Assembly (NCBI GenBank): GCA_026126215.1
Contig: JAHCJQ010000011.1
Coordinates: 1 to 54,133 of the forward strand
Length of the DNA stretch: 54,133 bases
Source: Alphaproteobacteria bacterium
Lineage (GTDB): Bacteria; Pseudomonadota; Alphaproteobacteria; Ferrovibrionales; Ferrovibrionaceae
Direction: 5' to 3'
The notes under the pieces were generated by a model. The model saw only the letters and a program-made list of their open reading frames with translations, ran no database searches and was not told the DNA's origin. This document shows, piece after piece, positions 19,006-28,224 of the stretch (positions within the stretch are counted from its first letter, which is position 1; each line of letters starts with the position of its first letter). The position numbers were made by a program, and so were the translations under genes.

Positions 19006-19932
19006 GTGACCAGTGGATTCTTCATCGGGCGGCTGACGCAGACGCTTCTGACGATGCTCCTGCTCAGCGTGATCGTGTTCGGGCTGGCCCGCCTTTCGGG
19101 CGACCCGGTCATGCTGATGGCTCCGGCAGAGGCGACGGCGGCCGACCTGGCGCGGATCAGCGCCAAGCTCGGCCTCGACCAGCCTCTTCTCGTGCAGTAC
19201 TGGAAGTTCCTGGTGAATGCCCTGCAGGGCGATCTGGGAAGCTCCATCAAATGGGATGCGGATGCAGCGACGATCATTCTCGAACGGTTTCCGCATACCC
19301 TATTGCTGGCGGGCTGCGCGATGTTGTTTGGCGTGGCACTTGCCCTTCCGGTGGGCATCTGGTCGGCGGTGCGCCGCGATACGTGGTTTGACAACGTCGG
19401 GAAACTGATCGCGCTCATCGGCCAGAGCATGCCGACTTTCTGGTTCGGCATCATCCTGATCCTGATATTCGCACTCTATATTCCGATCTTTCCGACCTCG
19501 GGCTACGGCACGGTCTGGCATCTCGTCCTGCCAAGCGTGACGCTCGGGGCCTATGTCGCAGCCTCGATCATGCGCGTGACGCGATCGGCGATGCTGGATG
19601 CGCTCGAGGCCGACTATGTGCGGACCGCGCGCTCGAAGGGCCTGTCGGAATGGCGGATCGTGCTGGTGCACGCGTTCAAGAACGGCGCCATTCCCATTCT
19701 CACTATCACGGCCCTTCAGGCGGCGACGATCCTCCGAGGCGCGGTGGTGACCGAGACCGTATTCTCCTGGCCGGGTGTCGGCAAGATTGCTGTCGATGCC
19801 GTCTATAGCCGCGACTTCCCCCTCGTGCAGGCTGCCGTGCTGTTCATGGGCGTGGTGTTCCTTATCGTCAACCTGCTGGTCGATCTGCTCTATCTGCTGC
19901 TCGATCCGCGCATCAACTATCTGAAGCGCTGA
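19006..19932 (+). CDS. ABC transporter permease, DppB family
   Basis: The 308-residue inner-membrane permease begins with GTG after AAGGAAAGG. It has about six membrane segments, the N-terminal LSGDPVMLMAPAEATAADLARI region typical in general layout of DppB proteins, and the cytoplasmic EAA loop (EADYVRTARSKGLSEWRI near 203-220) that docks on the ATPases. The C-terminus DPRINYLKR is characteristic. It precedes dppC by 4 bases. Confidence 0.94.
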   Translation: MTSGFFIGRLTQTLLTMLLLSVIVFGLARLSGDPVMLMAPAEATAADLARISAKLGLDQPLLVQYWKFLVNALQGDLGSSIKWDADAATIILERFPHTLLLAGCAMLFGVALALPVGIWSAVRRDTWFDNVGKLIALIGQSMPTFWFGIILILIFALYIPIFPTSGYGTVWHLVLPSVTLGAYVAASIMRVTRSAMLDALEADYVRTARSKGLSEWRIVLVHAFKNGAIPILTITALQAATILRGAVVTETVFSWPGVGKIAVDAVYSRDFPLVQAAVLFMGVVFLIVNLLVDLLYLLLDPRINYLKR

Positions 19933-19936
19933 CGCC

Positions 19937-20797
19937 ATGAGCATGTCGAATGTCACACTGGCGAGGAAGAGGCTGCCGGGCGCGGGAATCCCCTGGCGCT
20001 GGCTGGTCCCGGCGGTGCTTCTGGCGATCATCGTGTTGTCCGCGCTGCTGGCGGACATCCTGGCGCCGCACGATCCCAACAAGCAAAACCTCGCCAACTT
20101 CCTCAGCCCTCCATCGGCGGAACACTGGATGGGAACGGACGCGCTCGGCCGCGACGTGATGAGCCGCATGATGTACGGCGCGCGCATCTCGCTTCTGGTG
20201 GGCGTAAGTTCCGTCGGGCTGGCATTGCTCATCGGCGTGGTGCTTGGCATCACCTCGGCGATGGTCGGCGGCTGGATCGGCGAGGCGATCATGCGCCTGA
20301 CCGACCTGCTTCTCACCCTGCCGCCGGTCCTCATCGCCCTGGCAGTGGCGGCGACGGTCGGCCCAAGCCTTCCCAACGTGATCATGGTGATCGCGCTGCT
20401 CTACTGGGCGCAGTTCGCCCGCATGGTGCGTGGCGAGGCGTTGTCCATCCGGGAGCGGGACTATGTGCAGGCGGCCTATGCGATTGGCTGCGGCAACACG
20501 CGTCTGCTCTGGAAACACATCCTGCCGAATCTGGTCAATACAGTGATCGTGCTCGCCACGCTGCAGATCGCGGGCGCCATCCTGCTCGAATCCACACTGT
20601 CCTTCCTCGGCGTCGGCGTGCCGCCGCCGACTCCGACCTGGGGCACGATGGTTGCGGATGGCCGGCCCTATGTCGAACTGGGCTGGTGGATGGTGACCTT
20701 CCCTGGTCTTGGCATCATGGTTGCCGTGCTTTCCATCAACCTGCTGGGCGATGTCCTGCGCGACAAGCTCGATCCAAAGTTCGTCCGCCGTTCCTGA
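19937..20797 (+). CDS. ABC transporter permease, DppC family
   Basis: A 286-residue permease with the DppC hallmarks: ADILAPHDPN near residue 40, HWMGTDALGRDVMSRMMYGAR near 62-82 and the EAA loop region RERDYVQAAYAIGCGNTRLL near 172-191, ending LRDKLDPKFVRRS. It completes the five-component importer (binding protein, two permeases, two ATPases). The ligase gene begins 5 bases after its stop. Confidence 0.94.
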   Translation: MSMSNVTLARKRLPGAGIPWRWLVPAVLLAIIVLSALLADILAPHDPNKQNLANFLSPPSAEHWMGTDALGRDVMSRMMYGARISLLVGVSSVGLALLIGVVLGITSAMVGGWIGEAIMRLTDLLLTLPPVLIALAVAATVGPSLPNVIMVIALLYWAQFARMVRGEALSIRERDYVQAAYAIGCGNTRLLWKHILPNLVNTVIVLATLQIAGAILLESTLSFLGVGVPPPTPTWGTMVADGRPYVELGWWMVTFPGLGIMVAVLSINLLGDVLRDKLDPKFVRRS

Positions 20798-20802
20798 TCG
20801 AA

Positions 20803-22443
20803 GTGAACAATCCCTACAGAGATCTCGCCTATGGGCCGGCGATCGCGCTGATGGCCAGCCGCTTCGCGGATCGCGAGGCGCTGGTCTTCGGCGGGCGGCG
20901 CTGGAGCTTCGCGGACGTGAAGGCGGAGATTGATGCCGCTTCCGCCCGCCTCGTCGCGGCCGACCTCTCGCCCGGAGACAAGGTTGCGATCTGGCTTCCG
21001 AACCGTCCGGAGTTCATCTGGTACTGGCTGGGTGCGGCGCAGATCGGCATGGTTCCGGTCATCCTCAACACGCGGCTCAAACGGGAAGAGGCAGCCTACC
21101 AGATCGAGCAGTCGGACAGCCGAGCAGTGCTCATCCCGGGCGATGGCGCCTTTAGGGATTTTGCCGGCGAACTGCTGGAAGCCTGCCCCGAACTGGGGCA
21201 GGGACGAGCCGCCTTGAACGGGTCGCGCTTCCCGAAACTCGAAATGATCCTTCTCTGCGAGCCGACGCGTCAGCCGCTCGCGGTGGGCCGGGAACTGGCC
21301 GAACTCGATAGGGCCGTGGGTGATGTCCGCCTGCCGCCTCTGGTCGAGGATGTGCGGGCGCCCGGGATGATCTGCTACAGCTCGGGCACCACGGCACTGC
21401 CGAAAGGCGCAGTCCTCAATCACGCAGCCTTCCGCAAGGCCTGGGATCATGGGCCGCGATTCCACCAAGCGCCGGACGACCGGCTTTATCTTGGCGTGCC
21501 GCTGTTCGGCATCCTGGCGTCGATCAATGGCGTGCTGACCTTCTGGGCTCGTGGCGGCGCCGTCATCCTCGACGAAAGATTTGAGGCCGGGCGGGCGATC
21601 GACAATATCGAGCGGGAAGGCTGTACGGTCGCCTACCTGCTGCCGCCGATGCTGGAGCAGATCGTTTCTCATCCGGCCTTCAGCCGCGACAGGGTGGCGA
21701 GGCTGCGTACCGGGCTGGTCGCCTCGAACAACGCCGATATCCAGCGCCTTGCCATCGAAAAGCTTGGCATGCACGAGGTCTTTACCAGTTACGGCATGAC
21801 CGAAACGTCCTCGGCCTGCACCCGGACGTTCTCCGACGATCCGCTCGAGATCCGGCTCGAAACCCAGGGCCAGGCGCTGCCCGATATCGAGGTCCGCATC
21901 GGCGATGTGGAAACCGGCGCGCCGCTGCCGCCCGATGCCGAGGGCGAGGTGCAGGTACGTGGCTACAACGTCATGCTTGGCTATTACAACAAGCCGGAGG
22001 AGACCGCGGCCGCCTTTACCGCCGACGGATTCTTCCGGACGGGCGATCTTGCCCGCATGGACGCCGAAGGCCGGCTTCGCTTCCAGCGGCGTGTGAAGGA
22101 TGGATACAAGTACAAGGGATTCAACGTCTCGACGCTCGAGGTCGAAGCGGCGATTCTCGCCCATCCAGACATACGCGCTGCTGCGGTCGTCGGCCTGCCG
22201 GATGGCATGAACGGCGAGGTCGGTGCCGCGTTTGTCATCGCGCGCGACGCAGGAGAGCGGATTGATGGAGCGGCGCTGGTCGAGTTCCTGCGCCCGCGGC
22301 TCGCCGGCTACAAGCTGCCCGCGCATGTCTTCCAGGTCGAGGAGTTTCCCTTGACTGCGGGAACACAGAAGGTGCGCAAGTTCCAGCTCCGTGAGATGGC
22401 GATGGCGCGGCTCGCGACCATGGCCGAGGCCCGCGATGATTGA
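20803..22443 (+). CDS. AMP-dependent acyl-CoA ligase (paralogue 1 of 5)
   Basis: This 546-residue adenylate-forming enzyme activates a carboxylic acid to its CoA thioester. The GTG start is supported because NNPYRDLAYGP aligns with the MNPFRDLTFGA start of the ligase at 42958. Core motif A3 is YSSGTTALPKGA; the usual TSGTTGxPKG glycine is alanine. A5 is YGMTETSSA, A8 FRTGDLARMDAEGRLRF (near 415), and A10 ends TAGTQKVRKFQLRE with the catalytic lysine. Its place directly after dppC ties acid uptake to activation. The substrate is unknown. Confidence 0.92.
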   Translation: MNNPYRDLAYGPAIALMASRFADREALVFGGRRWSFADVKAEIDAASARLVAADLSPGDKVAIWLPNRPEFIWYWLGAAQIGMVPVILNTRLKREEAAYQIEQSDSRAVLIPGDGAFRDFAGELLEACPELGQGRAALNGSRFPKLEMILLCEPTRQPLAVGRELAELDRAVGDVRLPPLVEDVRAPGMICYSSGTTALPKGAVLNHAAFRKAWDHGPRFHQAPDDRLYLGVPLFGILASINGVLTFWARGGAVILDERFEAGRAIDNIEREGCTVAYLLPPMLEQIVSHPAFSRDRVARLRTGLVASNNADIQRLAIEKLGMHEVFTSYGMTETSSACTRTFSDDPLEIRLETQGQALPDIEVRIGDVETGAPLPPDAEGEVQVRGYNVMLGYYNKPEETAAAFTADGFFRTGDLARMDAEGRLRFQRRVKDGYKYKGFNVSTLEVEAAILAHPDIRAAAVVGLPDGMNGEVGAAFVIARDAGERIDGAALVEFLRPRLAGYKLPAHVFQVEEFPLTAGTQKVRKFQLREMAMARLATMAEARDD

Positions 22444-22492
22444 CTCAAGTGGGCTGTTCCAATCTACTCGTCCTGCTGAAGTGGAGTGTGCC

Positions 22493-22984
22493 ATGCAGTT
22501 CGATTCACGCGCGTTTCGCGATGCGCTCGGCTGTTTTGCGACCGGGGTGGCGATCATCACGACGCGCCACGCGGACGGGCAGCCGGAAGGGGTGACCGTG
22601 AATTCATTCGCCTCGGTTTCGCTCGATCCGCCGCTGGTCCTCTTCAGCCTCGACCGAAAGGCGCGCTGCTTCGATTGCCTGCATGTGGCGGAACATTATG
22701 CGGTGCATGTGCTGAGGGCGGACCAGGCGGACCTGAGCAGCGCCTTCGCGACCAAGGGTGGCGTGCCCTGGGAGCGGATCGCCTGGAGCCCCGGAATGAC
22801 CGGCTGTCCGATCCTGCCCGGAGCATTGGCGACGCTGGAATGTGCGGTCCATGCGCGCCATGATGGGGGCGATCATGTCATCCTTGTCGGGCGCGTTCTC
22901 AATCTGCGTTGCGCGGATGGTGACCCGCTTCTTTATTTTCGCGGGCGCTACCGGGCGACGGCGCCCATTCCCGCCGTGGCCTAA
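22493..22984 (+). CDS. Flavin reductase-like (HpaC/RutF-type) FMN-binding protein
   Basis: The 163-residue protein has the split-barrel flavin reductase fold: FRDALGCFATGVAIITTR near residues 6-23, GVTVNSFASVSLDPPLV near 31-47, and the closing HVILVGRVLNLR. Such proteins make free FADH2 or FMNH2 with NAD(P)H for two-component monooxygenases. It is the last gene of the ABC/ligase operon, 49 bases after the ligase, with GTGGAG before the ATG. No partner is next to it, but two acyl-CoA-dehydrogenase-fold flavoproteins at 46283 and 53387 are candidates. Confidence 0.9.
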   Translation: MQFDSRAFRDALGCFATGVAIITTRHADGQPEGVTVNSFASVSLDPPLVLFSLDRKARCFDCLHVAEHYAVHVLRADQADLSSAFATKGGVPWERIAWSPGMTGCPILPGALATLECAVHARHDGGDHVILVGRVLNLRCADGDPLLYFRGRYRATAPIPAVA

Positions 22985-23006
22985 AATTGATCCATCGTAG
23001 ACGAGT

Positions 23007-23045
23007 ACTTTAGATTGGATTTGTCACACTAAAGTCTGATACATT
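23007..23045 (+). promoter_or_regulatory. Promoter island of the TRAP operon with dyad and extended -10
   Basis: ACTTTAG (23007-23013) and CTAAAGT (23029-23035) are perfect 7-bp arms around 15 bases. TGATACATT, a partial extended -10, follows at 23037-23045. Its CTGATACA is shared with the promoters before 32940 and 39236. The leader to the GTG at 23097 would be about 45 bases. Confidence 0.45.
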
Positions 23046-23096
23046 TTCCGCGCTGATGGTCGGCCCGGTGACAGGGGCGGCCGGTGCGGGGGAAAC

Positions 23097-23627
23097 GTGC
23101 GACAGATACAAAAAGCCCTGGACGTCATCGCGGTCCTGCTGCTGTGGCTCGGCGCCGCGACCATGATTCTGATGATGCTGCAGATCATGGCCGAAGTCGT
23201 TCTCAGGACATTCTTCCGGTCAACCATTCCCGGAACCGAAGAAATCGTCTCCGCCTATTACATGATCGGCTGCGCCTTCCTGCCGCTTGCCTGGGTGCAG
23301 CGCAGCCGGGGTCATGTCATGGTCACCGTCTTCACCATGTGGCTTCCGCCGCGGCCTGCCGCCGCGCTCGATGCCGCGGCCTATCTGGTCTGCGCCGTCG
23401 CCACCGGAATTTTCGCCTATGCCGGCCTCCACGAGGCCATGGCCATGACCCGAGAAAGGGAAATCCTGATCGGCACCATGGACGTCGTTGTCTGGCCGAG
23501 CCGGTGGTTCGTGCCGCTCGGGCTCGCCGGCATGCTTCTTTATCTCGTCCTGCAGGCGGTCGCCGACCTGACCTGGGCGGTCAAGGGGGGTGAGCCGCGC
23601 CTCGCTCCCGTGACGTCGGAACATTGA
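23097..23627 (+). CDS. TRAP transporter small permease (DctQ type)
   Basis: A 176-residue membrane protein with four hydrophobic segments and the DctQ signature in the first half (MMLQIMAEVVLRTFFRSTIPGTEEIVSAYYMIGCAFLPLAWVQRSRGHVMV, residues ~23-73). It starts with GTG after a GGGGGAAAC stretch. The large permease gene begins 13 bases after its stop. TRAP systems import carboxylates with an ion gradient. Confidence 0.92.
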   Translation: MRQIQKALDVIAVLLLWLGAATMILMMLQIMAEVVLRTFFRSTIPGTEEIVSAYYMIGCAFLPLAWVQRSRGHVMVTVFTMWLPPRPAAALDAAAYLVCAVATGIFAYAGLHEAMAMTREREILIGTMDVVVWPSRWFVPLGLAGMLLYLVLQAVADLTWAVKGGEPRLAPVTSEH

Positions 23628-23640
23628 GACCGGAGCCGTC

Positions 23641-24948
23641 ATGTCGGGCATAGTGGTTGGTGCGGCTGGAATTGGCGTCCTGCTGGTGCTGCTCGCCTTT
23701 CGCATTCCGATCGGCTTCGCCCTCGGCGGCGTCGCGGTCGGCGGCATTTTGATCCTGCGCGGGCCGGAAGCAGCCTTCGGCGTCCTGACGACGCAGCCCT
23801 ACAGCTTCATCGCTCACTGGACCCTGTCGGCGGTGCCGATGTTTCTGCTTATGGGAAGCATCGCCTATCATGCCGGCCTGACCAAGAGCCTGTATCAGGC
23901 GGCGCGGCTATGGCTGAGCTGGATGCCGGGTGGGCTCGCCGTCGCTTCGACCGCGGCGAGTGCCGGGTTCGCCGCTGCTTCCGGCTCATCGGTGGCCACC
24001 GCTTCGGCGATGGGGCGCATCGCCATCCCGGAGATGCTGCGCTATCGGTACGATCCGGGTCTTGCCACCGGTAGCGTTGCCGCCGCCGGCACGCTGGGCT
24101 CCCTGATCCCGCCTTCGATCCTGATGGTGATCTATGCGATCTTCGCGGAGGTCTCGGTCTCCAAGGCGTTGATGGCCGGGATCCTGCCCGGACTGCTCTC
24201 GGCAGTGATGTTCGCACTCATGATCGTGATCCGCTGCTCGATCAACCCGAAACTCGGGCCGCGCGTGGAGGAGACGGTCACCTGGGGCGAACGCTTTACG
24301 GTCCTGCGCGATGTCTGGCCGCTGCCGGCCCTGATCCTTGGCGTGGTGGGCGGCATCTATTCCGGCGCCTTCACGGCAACCGAAGCGGCGGCGGGCGGTG
24401 CTTTCCTCGCCTTCGTCATCGCGGCCTTTCAGCGGCGGCTGACCTGGCCAGTGATCAAGGCGTCCGTGATCGATTCCCTGCATGGAACGGCCGCCATCTT
24501 CCTGATCGCGGTCGGCGGCGTCCTGCTCTCCCGCTTCATGGCATTCAGCGGCTTGCCAACTTTCATGGGCGAATGGATCGGACAGTTCACCGTGCATCCG
24601 GTGCTGCTGATCATCGTGATCTCGGTGATCTTCATCTTCCTCGGCTGCTTCCTGGATTCGATCGGCCTGATGCTGCTCACCATTCCGATCCTGCTGCCGA
24701 TGCTCGACACTGTCGGCGCCGATCTCATCTGGTTTGGCGTGCTGGTGATCAAGTATCTCGAGATCGGCCTGGTTACGCCGCCGGTGGGCATGAACGTCTA
24801 TGTCATCAAGGCGGTTGTCGGCAATACCGTCTCGCTCGAACGAATTTTCCGGGGCATCAGCTGGTTCGTGTTGACCGACATCATCACGCTGGCGTTGCTC
24901 ATCACGTTCCCGGCCATCTCGCTCTTTATTCCGTCGCTCATGGATTGA
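23641..24948 (+). CDS. TRAP transporter large permease (DctM type)
   Basis: A 435-residue DctM-type permease with about twelve membrane segments. Typical segments are RIPIGFALGGVAVGG near residue 21, SGFAAASGSSVATASAMGRIAIPEM near 110-135, GTLGSLIPPSILMVIYAIFAEVS near 145-170, GCFLDSIGLMLLTIPILLP near 338, and GLVTPPVGMNVYVIK near 377. It is the ion-coupled translocation subunit of the TRAP operon. Confidence 0.95.
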   Translation: MSGIVVGAAGIGVLLVLLAFRIPIGFALGGVAVGGILILRGPEAAFGVLTTQPYSFIAHWTLSAVPMFLLMGSIAYHAGLTKSLYQAARLWLSWMPGGLAVASTAASAGFAAASGSSVATASAMGRIAIPEMLRYRYDPGLATGSVAAAGTLGSLIPPSILMVIYAIFAEVSVSKALMAGILPGLLSAVMFALMIVIRCSINPKLGPRVEETVTWGERFTVLRDVWPLPALILGVVGGIYSGAFTATEAAAGGAFLAFVIAAFQRRLTWPVIKASVIDSLHGTAAIFLIAVGGVLLSRFMAFSGLPTFMGEWIGQFTVHPVLLIIVISVIFIFLGCFLDSIGLMLLTIPILLPMLDTVGADLIWFGVLVIKYLEIGLVTPPVGMNVYVIKAVVGNTVSLERIFRGISWFVLTDIITLALLITFPAISLFIPSLMD

Positions 24949-25011
24949 GGCTCGGAATTGAAGCCAGCAACCTCAAGATCAAACGTTCCGTGTTCAAGAA
25001 GGAGGAAACTC

Positions 25012-26127
25012 ATGAAGCTTACATTACTTGCCGCCGGCGTGGCGGCGCTGGCGCTCGCCGCACCATCTTTCGGCGCACTGGCGCAGGAGCCGATCAAGAT
25101 TGTCTATGCGAACTATCTCGGACCAAAGCACACCACCAATCCGGTCCTGGTCGACTTCTTCAAGAATGTCGAGCGCGAGACGAACAATACCATCAAGTTC
25201 GAATGGCACTTCTCGCAGTCGCTTCTTGCGGGCAAGGATATCCCGGCCGGCGTGCGCGATGGCATTGCCGATTCCGGCTACATCGTGGGCGCCTACGTTC
25301 CCTCGCAGATGCCGGTCGATAATTACATCGGCGATTTCAGCCTGCTCAATGACGACCCGATCCTCATGACCGGCGTCATCAATGAGTTGATCATCTTCAA
25401 CTGCCCGGACTGCACCGAGGAGTACGAGGTCAAGTTCAAGACCAAGTTCCTCTCGACCATCGCGCTGACGCCCTACGTCTATCATTGCAAACCGGAGATC
25501 AAGTCGCTGGCCGACATGCGTGGCAAGAAGCTTCGCGCCATTTCGGGTTGGGTCGACATGGCGCGCGAAATGGGCGCCGTGCCGGTGAACGTCAATGCCG
25601 ACGAAGCCTACCAGGCTCTCGATCGCGGCACGATCGACTGCGCGGTGCACTCGATCACCTCCCAGCGTTCGCGCTCCTACGGGGAAGTGGCGAAGAATGT
25701 CATCCTCGATCCGATCGGCGGCTATCTCGGCGCGTCGATGTTCAACCTTCGGGTCGAAAAGTGGAATCAGCTCAACAAGGCGCAGCGTCAGGCCATGTTG
25801 AAGCACCAGCCCGAACTGATCGCAAGGGCTGCCTTCAACTACGTCCGCGAGGACGAAGAGGTCATGAAGGAATATGCCGCCAAGGGAACGAAGTTCTACA
25901 AGGCCGATCCCGATCTCGGCAAGTTCCTGGCCGAGTTCCCGGCCAAGTACATGCCGAAGGCGGTGGAGAAGGGCAAGAGCCGTAACGTCAAGGGCGCCGA
26001 GCAGATCGCCAAGGACTTCGAACGCCTGCGCGTGAAGTGGAAGGGGCTGCTCGACAAGAACGGCCGCGACCAGGCCACCTTCCAGCGCCTGCTCTGGGAG
26101 GAGATCTACAGCAAGATGCCGACGTGA
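25012..26127 (+). CDS. TRAP transporter substrate-binding protein (DctP type)
   Basis: The 371-residue periplasmic protein has a signal peptide (MKLTLLAAGVAALALAAPSF, cleavage near ALA-QE at ~25) and the DctP fold. GKDIPAGVRDGIADSGYIV near 80 and RGTIDCAVHSITSQRSRSY near 205-225 are the usual ligand-binding areas; the arginine that grips the carboxylate is probably in RGKKLRAISG near 172. AAGGAGG lies before the ATG. A MmgE/PrpD gene begins 6 bases after its stop, so the transported acid may be a substrate of that enzyme group. Confidence 0.93.
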   Translation: MKLTLLAAGVAALALAAPSFGALAQEPIKIVYANYLGPKHTTNPVLVDFFKNVERETNNTIKFEWHFSQSLLAGKDIPAGVRDGIADSGYIVGAYVPSQMPVDNYIGDFSLLNDDPILMTGVINELIIFNCPDCTEEYEVKFKTKFLSTIALTPYVYHCKPEIKSLADMRGKKLRAISGWVDMAREMGAVPVNVNADEAYQALDRGTIDCAVHSITSQRSRSYGEVAKNVILDPIGGYLGASMFNLRVEKWNQLNKAQRQAMLKHQPELIARAAFNYVREDEEVMKEYAAKGTKFYKADPDLGKFLAEFPAKYMPKAVEKGKSRNVKGAEQIAKDFERLRVKWKGLLDKNGRDQATFQRLLWEEIYSKMPT

Positions 26128-26133
26128 ACGGCT

Positions 26134-27483
26134 ATGGGTACGGTCGCTGAACGACTTGCCGGTTTCGCCGCCGATCTCCAGATCGGCGGCGGGCCGGCGG
26201 CCCATGCAGCCAGGCGCCTAGTTCTCGATACCATCGCGGTCGGATGGGCAGGACGGGAAGCGCCGGGTATCGCCGCCATTCGCGAACAGGCACTCCAGCG
26301 CGGCGGCCGCGCCGAGGCCCGCCTGTGGGGTGAGGCTCTGGGCGTTCCGGCCTCCGAAGCCGCATTCGCGAATGGCTGTTCTGTCGCCGCGCTCGACTTC
26401 GACGCGGTGCATGAGGGCTCTATCCTGCATGCCGACGCCGTAGTGCTGCCCGCCGCTCTTGCGGTCGCGGAATGGCAGGGCCGGTCCGGGCAAGAGTTCC
26501 TGTCCGCGTATGTGGCGGGCATCGAGCTGGCGCACCGGCTGTCGCTGGCGACACCGCGCGATGGCGGCTGGTTCGGCACTTCGACCGCCGGCGTGTTCGG
26601 CGCCGCGGCGGCGGTCGCGCGCCTGATGGACCTCGGCGCAGAGGGTATCCATAACGCGCTCGGCATCGCCCTCAGCCTGTCGAGCGGCACCAAGCAGGCG
26701 ATCGTCGAGCGGACCCTGACCAAGCGTCTGCAGAGCGCCTTCGCCGCCCGTTCGGGCGTGCATGCGGCGCTGGCCGCGGCGGCGGGCGTGACCGGGCCCA
26801 GGGACTGGCTGGAGGGCCAGTTTGGCTGGTTCAGCCTCTATGAGATGGGCGATCCGTCCCGCGTGGTCGATGGTCTCGGTTCGCGGTTCGAGTTCATCGA
26901 GACCGGCATCAAGAAGTACCCGTTCTGCCTCTGCACGCATGCGGCCATCGATGCGGCACAGGCACTGATGAGCCAGCACAGCCTGTCGGCCTCGGAGATC
27001 GAGGGCGTGGAAGTGACCATCTCGCCCTATATGAACCGGATCGTCGGCGGGGCGTTCGATCCCTCCGGCGATGCACAGGTCGCCGGGCAGTTCTCGATCC
27101 AGTATGCAGTGGCGCGCGGCCTGGCAGCGTCCGCGCCCGGTCTGGAGGAGATCCAGCCCGATAACGTCCGTGATCCCCAGATCGGGCGCCTGGCCCGCTC
27201 GGTTGCCATCCGTATCGAGCCGAGTTGGCCCGGCAAGCTGACGCCGGCAGCCGTCGCGATTCGGACGGCACGGCATGGCGTTCTGAGCCGCATCGTCGAC
27301 CGGCTGCCCGGCAGCGCCGAACGGCCGCTCAGCGACGAGGAGCTCGAGGCGAAGGCCACGGCCTGTCTGGCTGCCGGCGGAATGGTGCAGGCCCAAATAC
27401 CCCACTTCATCGCGCGCATATCGGGCATCGACAGCCTGGCGCGTGTTTCTGAACTCTTCCTTGAACTGGAGACCGCATGCTGA
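26134..27483 (+). CDS. MmgE/PrpD family protein
   Basis: A 449-residue protein of the 2-methylcitrate dehydratase / cis-aconitate decarboxylase superfamily. Seen features are ARRLVLDTIAVGWAGRE near residues 28-44, ANGCSVAALDFDAVHEGSILHADAVVLPAALA near 82-113, and the helical C-terminal lid domain. HEG-HADAVV corresponds to the active-site region. Many members outside prp operons act on unknown dicarboxylates. It lies between a TRAP transporter and an SDR and overlaps the SDR start by 7 bases. A precise reaction cannot be given. Confidence 0.88.
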   Translation: MGTVAERLAGFAADLQIGGGPAAHAARRLVLDTIAVGWAGREAPGIAAIREQALQRGGRAEARLWGEALGVPASEAAFANGCSVAALDFDAVHEGSILHADAVVLPAALAVAEWQGRSGQEFLSAYVAGIELAHRLSLATPRDGGWFGTSTAGVFGAAAAVARLMDLGAEGIHNALGIALSLSSGTKQAIVERTLTKRLQSAFAARSGVHAALAAAAGVTGPRDWLEGQFGWFSLYEMGDPSRVVDGLGSRFEFIETGIKKYPFCLCTHAAIDAAQALMSQHSLSASEIEGVEVTISPYMNRIVGGAFDPSGDAQVAGQFSIQYAVARGLAASAPGLEEIQPDNVRDPQIGRLARSVAIRIEPSWPGKLTPAAVAIRTARHGVLSRIVDRLPGSAERPLSDEELEAKATACLAAGGMVQAQIPHFIARISGIDSLARVSELFLELETAC

Positions 27484-28193
27484 ACGGGCGCATCGCCTGG
27501 GTAGTCGGGGCAACCGGCGCCATAGGCCAGGCCATTGCCAGGGACCTCGCGGCCAACGGGGCCAAGGTTGTTGCGAGCGGCCGCGACGAATCCGCGTTGA
27601 AGGCTCTCGGCCTGGAAGCGGAACGGATCGACCTCTCGGACCGGGCATCGGTGGACGTCGTGGCGCAGCGGATCGAGCAGCGCCACGGACGCATTGACAT
27701 CCTGGTGAATTCGGCGGCCCTGCCGATCGTCGGCAATTTCCTCGAACTGGGCGACGAACAGTGGCTTGCCGTTCTGCAGGCGAAAGGAATGGGCTACATG
27801 CGCACGATGCGGGCGGTCGTGCCCGGGATGATCGAGCGCGGCGGCGGAGCCATCGTCAATATCTCTGGTCGTGGAGGCCATCAGCCGAACTCGCCCTCGC
27901 ACCTGCCCGGTTCTTCGGCCAATGCCATGGTCAACCTGCTGACGCGCGGGCTCGCCAATCTCTATGGTCCGCGCGGCATAAGGGTCAACGCCGTGGCGCC
28001 GGGACCGGTGCGTTCGGCGCGCTACGACACCATCGCGGCGGCGAATGCCAAGCTTGGTCAGGCGCCGCCGGCACAGCCCGTGGCGACGCCGGAACAGATC
28101 GCAAGCATCGTCCGCTTTCTGGCGAGCGATCAGTCATCGCACTTGAACGGGTCCATCCTGCAGGCGGATGGCGGCGCCACCCCAACCCTCTGA
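27477..28193 (+). CDS. SDR-fold protein lacking the catalytic Tyr and Lys
   Basis: A 238-residue Rossmann protein with GATGAIG (residues 11-17), DLSD (52-55) and VNSA (77-80), so cofactor binding is plausible. The active-site helix reads LPGSSANAMVNLLTRGLANLYGPRGIRVN: where classical SDRs have Tyr-x3-Lys, it has Gly145 and Asn149. Ser130 is kept. It is therefore either a non-oxidoreductase relative or an enzyme with a changed mechanism. It is the last gene of the TRAP operon and overlaps the PrpD-like gene. Confidence 0.88.
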   Translation: MLNGRIAWVVGATGAIGQAIARDLAANGAKVVASGRDESALKALGLEAERIDLSDRASVDVVAQRIEQRHGRIDILVNSAALPIVGNFLELGDEQWLAVLQAKGMGYMRTMRAVVPGMIERGGGAIVNISGRGGHQPNSPSHLPGSSANAMVNLLTRGLANLYGPRGIRVNAVAPGPVRSARYDTIAAANAKLGQAPPAQPVATPEQIASIVRFLASDQSSHLNGSILQADGGATPTL

Positions 28194-28205
28194 TTTTGCC
28201 GCCGG

Positions 28206-28224
28206 CCCCGGTCAGGCGCCGGGG
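28206..28224. terminator. GC-rich hairpin between convergent genes
   Basis: CCCCGG (28206-28211) and CCGGGG (28219-28224) surround a 7-base loop that contains the stop codon of the leftward flavoprotein gene (28212-28214). It lies 12 bases past the SDR stop. No T-run follows on either strand, so it is at best a Rho-assisted or weak bidirectional terminator. Confidence 0.35.

Noticed and set aside
20668..22560. 630-codon open frame opposite the first acyl-CoA ligase
   Set aside because: Antisense shadow of a gene with full adenylation motifs; no family resemblance.
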